NCBI GenBank assembly: GCA_964437735.1
Contig: CAYTID010000058.1
Coordinates: 1-13,997, forward strand
Direction of reading: 5' to 3'
DNA: 13,997 nucleotides
From: CAYTID01 sp964437735
GTDB taxonomy: Bacteria > Bacteroidota > Ignavibacteria > UBA10030 > BY39
In this document: one piece after another, positions 7,126 through 13,493 of the stretch
Position numbering within the stretch: position 1 is the first letter of the stretch
How the letters are laid out: every line of letters begins with the position of its first letter
Notes under the pieces: generated by a model
Told to the model about the DNA's origin: nothing
Databases searched by the model: none
The model's input: the letters and a program-made list of their open reading frames with translations, nothing else
Made by a program: the position numbers and the translations under genes

Positions 7126-7530
7126 TTTATTTCTTTTTAAAAACCCAATGTTCTGCACCGGAAGAAATTTTAAGTCCTTACACGACAGCTCATTTTGCCG
7201 CAGGAGATGCCAGAGGGAGTCACAATATGCCATTGATGCCGGGGGGTGGTCAACACTCCTGTTGCCAGTTCTTATTGTGTTCCTCTTGTAGCTTGTATGG
7301 CATATTCAGTTACGCCGAAAGGGAAGTTGTCTGAAGGAGTGGATGTTTTCGGTAACGTTGTTTTGGATAATACCCGATCAAAAGCCCAGAGGAAAGCTGA
7401 AGAATTACGTCAGCTTAGTTTCGTCGCACCGGCAATGCTGCCCATACAGGAATTGGAATACAGCGCTTTCAGAAATTCACCTGAAGATATTGAAAAGCGT
7501 TTTGTAATCAAAAAAAGGGATGTAAAATAA
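7113..7530 (+). pseudogene. C-terminal remnant of fructose-1,6-bisphosphate aldolase/phosphatase (FBPase class V), frameshifted
   Basis: Two reading frames join into one recognisable C-terminus. From about 7113 to 7244 the frame reads EEILSPYTTAHFAAGDARGS then HNMPLMP, containing the family's RGSHNxPLMP signature. A run of six G (7241-7246) breaks it, and the match continues in the next frame from 7246 to 7530 (NTPVASSYCVPLVACMAYSV, GKLSEGVDVFGN, QELEYSAF), ending at TAA. Together this is about 138 residues, roughly the last third of a normally 370-400-residue protein. The metal-binding and Schiff-base lysine regions lie in the missing N-terminal part, so it should be inactive. The intact enzyme makes fructose-6-phosphate from triose phosphates in gluconeogenesis of archaea and some deep-branching bacteria. 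The start is approximate, and it overlaps the end of the 79-residue gene. Confidence 0.78.
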
Positions 7531-7546
7531 TATTTTTAAGTTTTCC

Positions 7547-7591
7547 CGACAGACTGAAGTCTATCTCACCGGTTTAAGTTCAGTCGGTGCG
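7547..7591. repeat. Palindromic intergenic repeat, copy A
   Basis: A 45-nt element matching copy B (7628-7672) at 37 of 45 positions. It contains a CACCG...CGGTG stem around TTAAGTTCAGT. The pair lies between convergent genes, period 81 bp. The stem bases differ between copies in a compensating way, suggesting that the hairpin is conserved. Confidence 0.65.
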
Positions 7592-7610
7592 ACATGCTTT
7601 TAGCATGTCG
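7590..7610. repeat. Perfect hairpin CGACATGCT-TTT-AGCATGTCG
   Basis: A 9-bp perfect inverted repeat with a TTT loop lies between the two repeat copies. It is followed by GAAAAATT on + and by no T-run on -, so it is not an ordinary terminator. It looks like a REP/BIME-type palindromic unit. Confidence 0.6.
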
Positions 7611-7627
7611 GAAAAATTAATATTCCT

Positions 7628-7672
7628 CGACAGACAAAAATCTATCGTACCGGATTAAGTTCAGTTGGTACG
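7628..7672. repeat. Palindromic intergenic repeat, copy B
   Basis: The second copy of the 45-nt element, sharing CGACAGAC, TCTATC, ACCGG and TTAAGTTCAGT with copy A in the same order. Its stem is CGTACCG...TGGTACG, 7 bp including one G-T pair. On the minus strand this stem is followed by ATAGATTTTTG and could also help end the helicase transcript. Confidence 0.65.
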
Positions 7673-7688
7673 TGGTTGACCAATAAGT

Positions 7689-9188
7689 CTATTTTTTCCC
7701 TAATGCTTTCAATTCCTGTTCGATGGACCTAATAACACTGCTCCAGTCAGAGGTAGGTTTAAATTTTGTAAAGAAATTATCGGGCTGTTTCTTTTTTTTC
7801 CTATTATTATTACCCTTATGGTCTTGAGTCATTCCAATAAAATCTTTGCTGCGATTCTTTTGGGCTGACTTGTGATGTTGTTTGTCAACAGTCGGCAAAG
7901 ATTTTTCATTATTCTTTTCTTTTGTATGAACCAAATTCCTTTGTTGGTTTTGATTGTTACCGTTCTTATGCGATAACTTTTTTTTCCGCCGATTGCTGTG
8001 GTTGTTTTTATTTACTTCCGTAATATTGTTCTGTGATTGAGTTTCCGTATTCTCCCGAACCTTGATAAATGGAATCTTTTTCAATTCATGTTTTTTTCCG
8101 ATGAAATTCTCAATACTTTTCCAGTATTTTCTCTCTTCGTTAGATACAAATGTAATGGCGTCGCCGGTTGCTGAAGCTCTGCCCGTGCGTCCGATGCGGT
8201 GAATGTATGCTTCTGCCATTTGAGGAGTATCGTAATTAACAACATGCGATATTCCGTCCACGTCGATTCCGCGTGCGGCAATATCTGTCGCCACAAGAAT
8301 AGAAAAACGCCCTTCTTTAAATCCTGCCAACGCGCGTTGACGCTGCGCTTGAGTGCGGTCGGAATGAATTGACATCGATTTTAATCCGCGTTTTTCCAAA
8401 CGGCGCGATACCTTATCGGCTCCGTGCTTTGTACGCGTAAACACAATTACACTTTCCATCGGCTGAGTTTGTAGAAGGTGGAATAACAAATCCAGCTTAG
8501 TATCCTGAGCGACTGAATAAAAATGTTGCCTTACCGTTTCAACAGGACGACGTTGTTCACCGACTTCGATGTATTCAGGATTTTTTTGGAATGAATCTAT
8601 CAGGTCGGTGATCTCTTCGGATATCGTTGCAGAAAATAAAAATGTTTGACGTTCTTCCGGGAGGCGGTAAACTATCTCTCGTACGTCATCTATAAAACCC
8701 ATATCAAGCATACGGTCCGCTTCATCAAGAACGAGATGCGTGACTTGTGAGAGATTAATAGTTTTACGGTGAATATGGTCGATCAAACGTCCGGGGGTTG
8801 CAATAACAATGTCGACACCGCGTCGTAGCGATTTAAGTTGTTTATCCATACTCACACCGCCATAAATTGATAAACTTTTTACCATAGTAAAGCGGCTGTA
8901 ACCGGTCACAAATTCTTCTACCTGTTGAGCGAGTTCTCTTGTTGGTGTTAGTACCAAAGCTCGTATGTGTCGCTTGTCGCGCGGTCCGGTATTTGCTGAC
9001 AGATGTTGGAGAATCGGAAGTAAAAAAGCCGCCGTTTTACCGGTCCCGGTTTGAGCGCATCCGATAATATCTTTTCCTGCAATTGCAGGTGGAATGGCTT
9101 TCGTTTGAATGGGTGTCGGCGATGAATACCCGGCAGCAATTATCCCTTGTATAAGTTGGTCAGATAGACCAAGATTTGTAAATGACAT
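7689..9188 (-). CDS. rhlE: DEAD-box ATP-dependent RNA helicase, RhlE type
   Basis: A 499-residue cytoplasmic RNA helicase. All core motifs are present: Q motif (GYSSPTPIQ, 20-28), Walker A AQTGTGKT (45-52), PTRELA (82-87), TPGR (131-134), DEAD (155-158), SAT (186-188), VIVFTRTK (247-254), ARGIDV (305-310) and HRIGRTGR (330-337). The two RecA-like domains end near residue 375. A tail rich in Asn, Lys, Gln and His (about 380-470) follows, then a short acidic/hydrophobic end (SDWSSVIRSIEQELKAL). Such basic tails are usual in RhlE-like helicases and help bind RNA in ribosome assembly, RNA decay or cold adaptation. The start is preceded by AGGA on the minus strand. RhlE is the best subfamily match, but the exact paralogue cannot be decided by eye. 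Confidence 0.93.
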   Translation of the reverse strand: MSFTNLGLSDQLIQGIIAAGYSSPTPIQTKAIPPAIAGKDIIGCAQTGTGKTAAFLLPILQHLSANTGPRDKRHIRALVLTPTRELAQQVEEFVTGYSRFTMVKSLSIYGGVSMDKQLKSLRRGVDIVIATPGRLIDHIHRKTINLSQVTHLVLDEADRMLDMGFIDDVREIVYRLPEERQTFLFSATISEEITDLIDSFQKNPEYIEVGEQRRPVETVRQHFYSVAQDTKLDLLFHLLQTQPMESVIVFTRTKHGADKVSRRLEKRGLKSMSIHSDRTQAQRQRALAGFKEGRFSILVATDIAARGIDVDGISHVVNYDTPQMAEAYIHRIGRTGRASATGDAITFVSNEERKYWKSIENFIGKKHELKKIPFIKVRENTETQSQNNITEVNKNNHSNRRKKKLSHKNGNNQNQQRNLVHTKEKNNEKSLPTVDKQHHKSAQKNRSKDFIGMTQDHKGNNNRKKKKQPDNFFTKFKPTSDWSSVIRSIEQELKALGKK

Positions 9189-9465
9189 GCAATATATCCT
9201 ATAATTTATTTAAAAATGTGAAACATGCTGATTATGATGGGATTTGCTTCAGAGTTTATGGGAGCTGGGTAATGATACCAGCTGAAACGCTTTTACACGA
9301 TAAAGTGCAAAAAATGCTAATTTCTTCCTAAATTTCCTTTAGCTTTTTATCATCGGAGAGCGTGTCTCGTGATCCGCTTCCGATGCAAAATGCACAGATG
9401 CGGGCGTCGCTAATTGCAACGGTGATAATATAGTTAAATTATGTGTAAATTCCTATTTATATTTC
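9189..9465. other. Divergent intergenic spacer with hairpins, no gene seen
   Basis: I see no convincing gene, tRNA or riboswitch here. A hairpin at 9351-9385 pairs CATCGGAG(A)GCG with CGCTTCCGATG around a 12-nt loop, and a smaller one (AGCTGG/CCAGCT, 9263-9283) lies nearer the helicase. Neither has a T-tail. Both lie upstream of the transketolase promoter, so they could only be part of a long helicase leader transcribed on -. A helicase promoter was not identified. Confidence 0.5.
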
Positions 9466-9494
9466 TTGACCGATTGATGTTATTGTCGTATCTT
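9466..9494 (+). promoter_or_regulatory. Sigma70-type promoter of transketolase
   Basis: TTGACC at 9466-9471, a 17-nt spacer, and TATCTT at 9489-9494. A start near 9501 would leave a leader of about 48 nt. GGAGAAG at 9539-9545 is a strong ribosome binding site for ATG 9549. Confidence 0.7.
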
Positions 9495-9548
9495 TACACT
9501 TAGATTTATCAAAATGGAAGAAATTTTTTCAAGTAACCGGAGAAGTAA

Positions 9549-11552
9549 ATGAATTCTGATTTAACAAAACTTTTTATAAACACAATAAGAACTTTATCGA
9601 TTGATGCAATCCAAAAAGCAAATTCCGGACACCCCGGGGCACCTATGGGATTGGCGCCTGTAGCTTTCACGATATGGGATAAATTTATGAGACACAATCC
9701 TTCCAATCCCGATTGGGCAAACCGCGACAGGTTTATCTTATCTGCAGGTCATGCTTCGATGTTATTATATAGTACGCTTCATTTAATGGGATATGAAATT
9801 TCTCTGGATGATATAAAATCTTTCAGACAGCTCCACGGCAAATGTGCCGGACATCCCGAGTTCGGGCTTGCACCGGGCGTTGAAACTACAACCGGCCCTC
9901 TGGGACAGGGAGCTGCAACAAGCGTTGGCTTTGCGATTGCACAAAAGTGGCTTGCAGAATATTTTAACAAACCCGGTTTTAATATAGTCGATTACAAAAT
10001 ATATTCTGTTCTGGGTGATGGTTGTATTATGGAAGGGATTACACACGAAGCAGCCTCCATTGCGGGACATTTAGGATTAAATAACCTGACGTGGATTTAT
10101 GACGATAATAAAATTACAATAGAAGGTAATACCGACCTGGCTTTTAGTGAGGATGTTGCGGAAAGATTTGCCTCGTACAACTGGTATGTTCAGAGAGTGA
10201 GAGACGCCAACGATTTATTCCAGATTGAAAAAGCGTTAAGTTATGCTGTTGATGAATCATCGCGACCTTCTCTGATAATTATAAACAGTCATATTGCTTA
10301 TGGAAGTCCCAATATGCAGGACACTTCAGAAGCTCATGGTTCTCCCCTTGGCGAGGAAGAGATAAAATTGACAAAGAAAAATTACGGCTGGGATCCCGAA
10401 AAAAAATTCTTTCTCCCCGCCGAAATTATTCCTTTCCAAAATAAAACAATTGCAAAAGGGACTAAATTAGAATCTGACTGGACCGCTATTTTTGAACAAT
10501 ACAAGAAAAAATATCCCGACCTTGCGAAAGATTTTGAACTCATGCAGGCAAATGAATTGCCTGACGGATGGGACGAAAACCTCACCGAATTCCCTGCCGA
10601 CAACAAAGGTATTGCAAGCCGGAATGCAAGCGGTAAAATCTTAAATAGCATCGCCGCTAAAGTTCCGTGGTTGATAGGCGGCTCAGCCGACCTTGCACCG
10701 TCAACAAAAACATTTCTTGATGGATTCGAGAGTTTCAGTAATGGAAATTATAAAGGACGCAATTTACATTTCGGAATCCGTGAACATGCAATGGGCTCCA
10801 TCGCAAGCGGGTTATCTCTCTCCAAACTTCGTTGCTATGCAGCAACTTTTCTTGTCTTCTCCGACTATATGCGAATGTCAATCCGTCTATCGGCAATGAT
10901 GCATCAACCTATAATTTATATCTTTACTCACGACAGCATAGGCTTGGGGGAGGATGGTCCGACGCATCAGCCCATCGAACATCTGGCTTCGCTTCGAGCT
11001 ATTCCGAATCTCGATGTAATCCGTCCTGCCGATGCTAACGAACTTGTAATTCTCTGGAAGTACATCATGAAGTTGAAAGATAAACCCGTTGCTTTAATTT
11101 TAAGTCGGCAGAATATTCCAACATTTGATAGAAAAAAATATGCTTCGGCTGATGGGGCGCTCAAAGGTGCATATATACTGGTCGAAAATAGTGATAATCC
11201 CGACGTTATTCTGATGGGCACCGGTTCGGAAGTTCAATATTGCCTGGAAGCGTTTGAGAGTTTAGATAAATCGGAAATCAAAACACGCGTTGTCAGTATT
11301 CCGTGTTGGAGTTTGTTTAACTCTCAGGACTCAGAATATCGCGAAAAAATATTGCCCCCGAATCTGACAGCCCGGATTGCCATAGAAGCAGGAGTTACGT
11401 TTGGTTGGGCTCAATACACAGGAGACCAAGGTAAAATTATCGGCATAGATACTTACGGCGCATCTGCCCCGTATCAAGACCTCTATAGAGAATTTGGTTT
11501 GACTGTCGAGAATATCGTAAAAGAGGCAAAATCTTTAATTGCAGGAAAATAA
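9549..11552 (+). CDS. tkt: Transketolase
   Basis: A full-length 667-residue transketolase, close to the 663 of E. coli. It is a thiamine-diphosphate enzyme that moves two-carbon units between sugar phosphates in the non-oxidative pentose phosphate pathway. The pyrophosphate-binding region shows SGHPGAPMG (26-34), GHAS (67-70), GPLGQG (116-121) and the Mg/ThDP motif GDG (156-158) with Asn187 in YDDNKIT. EAHGSPLG (261-268) carries the substrate-binding His263. The second domain has HFGIREHAMG with catalytic Glu412, then GLGEDGPTHQPIEHLASLRA for phosphate and sugar contacts. The C-terminal domain includes MGTGSEV and ends in the usual DTYGASAP region. Start and ribosome binding site are clear. 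The TauE/SafE gene follows after 13 nt and is probably co-transcribed. Nothing suggests damage. Confidence 0.97.
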   Translation: MNSDLTKLFINTIRTLSIDAIQKANSGHPGAPMGLAPVAFTIWDKFMRHNPSNPDWANRDRFILSAGHASMLLYSTLHLMGYEISLDDIKSFRQLHGKCAGHPEFGLAPGVETTTGPLGQGAATSVGFAIAQKWLAEYFNKPGFNIVDYKIYSVLGDGCIMEGITHEAASIAGHLGLNNLTWIYDDNKITIEGNTDLAFSEDVAERFASYNWYVQRVRDANDLFQIEKALSYAVDESSRPSLIIINSHIAYGSPNMQDTSEAHGSPLGEEEIKLTKKNYGWDPEKKFFLPAEIIPFQNKTIAKGTKLESDWTAIFEQYKKKYPDLAKDFELMQANELPDGWDENLTEFPADNKGIASRNASGKILNSIAAKVPWLIGGSADLAPSTKTFLDGFESFSNGNYKGRNLHFGIREHAMGSIASGLSLSKLRCYAATFLVFSDYMRMSIRLSAMMHQPIIYIFTHDSIGLGEDGPTHQPIEHLASLRAIPNLDVIRPADANELVILWKYIMKLKDKPVALILSRQNIPTFDRKKYASADGALKGAYILVENSDNPDVILMGTGSEVQYCLEAFESLDKSEIKTRVVSIPCWSLFNSQDSEYREKILPPNLTARIAIEAGVTFGWAQYTGDQGKIIGIDTYGASAPYQDLYREFGLTVENIVKEAKSLIAGK

Positions 11553-11565
11553 TTAATTTATTTTT

Positions 11566-12324
11566 ATGCTTGATTCAATTTGGCTTTTTCCACTCCTTTT
11601 TATTACAGGATTCACAGCGGGACTAATTGATGCAATTTCGGGCGGCGGCGGATTGCTTACACTTCCTGTACTTCTTAGCGTAGGACTTCCTCCTCATATC
11701 GCACTTGGAACAAACAAATTTCAATCGAGTTTTGGGAGTTTTACATCAACTTTTTATTATCGAAAACATATGGTTGTAAAAATCAGAGATGCGTTTAAAG
11801 GAATAATTTTTACAGCTATCGGAACGGTTATCGGGACGTTGTCCGTACAGCAAGTTGATTCAAATTTTTTAAATTACCTGATTCCTTGGCTGCTGTTATG
11901 TATTGCAATTTATGCTATAATTTCGCCAAAGCTGGGAGAGATTGATCATATTGCAAAAATGAAAACAAACTTGTTTTATTTAGTATTCGGATTATTGTTC
12001 GGATTCTATGATGGTTTTTTCGGCCCGGGAGTTGGATCTTTTTGGGCGATTGCGTTTGTTGTATTTATCGGATTTTCTCTTACAAAAGCAACAGGTTACA
12101 CAAAGGCGATGAATTTTACGAGTAATATTATTTCGGCGGTTGTTTTTGCTATCGGCGGAAATACGTGGTATCTCATCGGTTTTGTTATGGCAGCAGGACA
12201 AATTATCGGCTCGGTGGTTGGCGCACGATTAGTAGTTAAAAAAGGGACTAAACTTATTAGACCTGTGTTTATTACAATCGTAATATTAACAACATTAAAA
12301 TTACTTTATCAGAATTATCTGTAA
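11566..12324 (+). CDS. TauE/SafE (TSUP) family membrane transporter
   Basis: A 252-residue inner-membrane protein of the sulfite exporter TauE/SafE family, YfcA-like in length. Hydrophobic segments cover most of the chain (about seven to eight helices). The two internal repeat signatures are visible: GFTAGLIDAISGGGGLLTLP near residue 15-34 and GFYDGFFGPGVGSFW near 146-160. Known members export or import sulfite, sulfoacetate or other small organic anions; the substrate here cannot be told. It begins 13 nt after transketolase with no strong ribosome binding site of its own, so coupling to that gene is likely. A cysteine-synthase gene 1.2 kb downstream makes a sulfur role conceivable, but the two are in separate units. 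Confidence 0.9.
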   Translation: MLDSIWLFPLLFITGFTAGLIDAISGGGGLLTLPVLLSVGLPPHIALGTNKFQSSFGSFTSTFYYRKHMVVKIRDAFKGIIFTAIGTVIGTLSVQQVDSNFLNYLIPWLLLCIAIYAIISPKLGEIDHIAKMKTNLFYLVFGLLFGFYDGFFGPGVGSFWAIAFVVFIGFSLTKATGYTKAMNFTSNIISAVVFAIGGNTWYLIGFVMAAGQIIGSVVGARLVVKKGTKLIRPVFITIVILTTLKLLYQNYL

Positions 12325-12331
12325 TCCGGCT

Positions 12332-12360
12332 TTGCACATTATATTAATAAGTGTTACATT
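12332..12360 (+). promoter_or_regulatory. Candidate sigma70 promoter of the outer-membrane protein/tRNA-editing unit
   Basis: TTGCAC at 12332-12337, a 17-nt spacer, and TACATT at 12355-12360. It supports a start at GTG 12392 rather than the longer frame beginning at TTG 12332, which would be part of the promoter. Confidence 0.5.
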
Positions 12361-12391
12361 TTTACAAATAAATAAATTATCAGGAGCAGTT

Positions 12392-12985
12392 GTGAATCTA
12401 AAAATAATTTTTACCTTGGCGCTGTGTATTTTTTTATGCCAAATATCATTTTCTCAGGTTCGTACCGAAGAAACAAAAAAAACAGTAGATGAAAAAACGG
12501 GTGACTCTACACTTACCCGCTCAGTCATTATTTCAAAAAGCGAAGATATTACTCCCCGTAATCATATGATAGTGGTAAATCCCCTAAAGTTTTTTCTTTT
12601 CTATAATCTATCCTATTATCAAAAAGTTTCATCCAATATTGGTGTGGGTGGCGGAATTCAGATGCCTACGTTATCCGGAATAAACGGATTCGGACTAAAC
12701 GCTGAATTGCGCTATCATCCCTCCGGCAAAACTTTGCGGGGATTCTATTTAGCGCCCAATATCTCGTACAATTATTTATCGGGTGATAATAGCGATATTT
12801 CGACATCAATTTTTTCATTCGGCGGATTAATCGGTTGGCAATGGTTTCCGGGAGATGATTTTGCAATCGGATTAGGCATTGGTATTGATTACTATGTCGG
12901 ATCTTCGTCGAACAGGAATAATAATTTCGGCAATTACGATGGAACTGCTCCGGCTGTCCGCTTTGATATTGGTTATGCATGGTAA
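12392..12985 (+). CDS. Outer-membrane beta-barrel (porin-like) protein
   Basis: A 197-residue exported protein. I start it at GTG 12392, 5 nt after AGGAG (12382-12386), because this gives a clean signal peptide (MNLKIIFTLALCIFLCQISF, cleavage near SFSQ) and leaves the upstream promoter intact. The mature N-terminus is a polar linker (VRTEETKKTVDEKTGDSTLT); after about residue 55 the chain alternates Gly and aromatic residues in eight or so strand-like stretches and ends in RFDIGYAW, an aromatic C-terminus typical of proteins inserted by BamA. It resembles small eight-stranded Bacteroidota barrels, but I assign no specific family. Its stop overlaps the start of the next gene (ATGGTAA). Confidence 0.75.
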   Translation: MNLKIIFTLALCIFLCQISFSQVRTEETKKTVDEKTGDSTLTRSVIISKSEDITPRNHMIVVNPLKFFLFYNLSYYQKVSSNIGVGGGIQMPTLSGINGFGLNAELRYHPSGKTLRGFYLAPNISYNYLSGDNSDISTSIFSFGGLIGWQWFPGDDFAIGLGIGIDYYVGSSSNRNNNFGNYDGTAPAVRFDIGYAW

Positions 12986-13419
12986 AAAATTATGATCCCG
13001 CAATGCACTCAGCCGAGCACATTTTAAACCAGACAATGGTCAGGATGTTTAATTGCGGCAGAAGCATAGATGCCCATATCGAAAAGAAAAAATCCCGAAT
13101 AGATTACCGATTCGAACGAGAATTAACAAGCGAAGAAATTACAGAAATTGAGCGCCGTGTTAACGATATAATAATTTCGGATTTGAAGGTTAACGAGGAA
13201 TTTATCACGCGGGATGAAGCAGAAAAAAAATTCAATCTTAAAAAACTCCCGACTGATGCGGGGGATGAAATCCGGATTATAAAAATCGGAGATTATGATG
13301 CATGCCCGTGCAGCGGTCCTCATGTAATTTCAACCAGCGAAATTAATGAATTTCGTATTCTATCGAATACATATGAAAACGGGATTTTAAGAATCAGGTT
13401 CAAGCTCTTCGGAACATAA
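12979..13419 (+). CDS. Free-standing alanyl/threonyl-tRNA editing (AlaX-like, tRNA_SAD) protein
   Basis: A 146-residue protein with the SAD editing fold of class II tRNA synthetases and no aminoacylation domain. The zinc-site pattern is complete: HxxxH at His10/His14 (MHSAEHIL) and CxxxH at Cys111/His115 (CPCSGPHV). Known AlaX proteins hydrolyse mischarged Ser- or Gly-tRNA(Ala); the threonyl-type GPHV ending means that a Thr-tRNA editing role cannot be excluded. It is a short form, complete at both ends. The ATG overlaps the preceding stop by 7 nt, implying translational coupling to the outer-membrane protein gene, although the two have no obvious common task. The basic IEKKKSRIDYRFER segment after residue 34 is typical of this Bacteroidota group as I remember it. 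Confidence 0.85.
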   Translation: MVKNYDPAMHSAEHILNQTMVRMFNCGRSIDAHIEKKKSRIDYRFERELTSEEITEIERRVNDIIISDLKVNEEFITRDEAEKKFNLKKLPTDAGDEIRIIKIGDYDACPCSGPHVISTSEINEFRILSNTYENGILRIRFKLFGT

Positions 13420-13466
13420 TTGATACAAAAGATATCAAATATTGAATTTTTAAAATATTTTTTACA

Positions 13467-13488
13467 TCTTTATAAAAATTTATAAAGA
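13467..13488. promoter_or_regulatory. 22-bp AT-rich inverted repeat before the cysteine-synthase start
   Basis: TCTTTATAAA-AA-TTTATAAAGA is a perfect 10-2-10 dyad ending 5 nt before ATG 13494. It may be an operator, or a hairpin limiting ribosome access, since no Shine-Dalgarno sequence is visible outside it. The base composition makes chance occurrence less unlikely than its length suggests. Confidence 0.35.
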
Positions 13489-13493
13489 TAGTT

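Noticed and set aside
7241..7246. Programmed frameshift producing a functional FBPase
   Set aside because: The N-terminal two thirds with the active site is absent, so recoding would not restore an enzyme.
7079..7291. 70-residue open frame across the FBPase remnant
   Set aside because: It is in a different frame from the recognisable homology and has no family-like pattern; it is a shadow.
7547..7672. Two direct repeats as a CRISPR array
   Set aside because: Only two copies with 18% divergence, internal palindromes and no cas genes; fits an interspersed palindromic element.
9351..9385. tRNA gene or rho-independent terminator in the divergent spacer
   Set aside because: No cloverleaf, no T-loop GTTCGA motif, and no T-run after the stem on either strand.
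12666..12980. 104-residue minus-strand open frame
   Set aside because: It lies entirely opposite the outer-membrane protein gene, rich in Arg/Tyr/Ser, with no ribosome binding site or family pattern.
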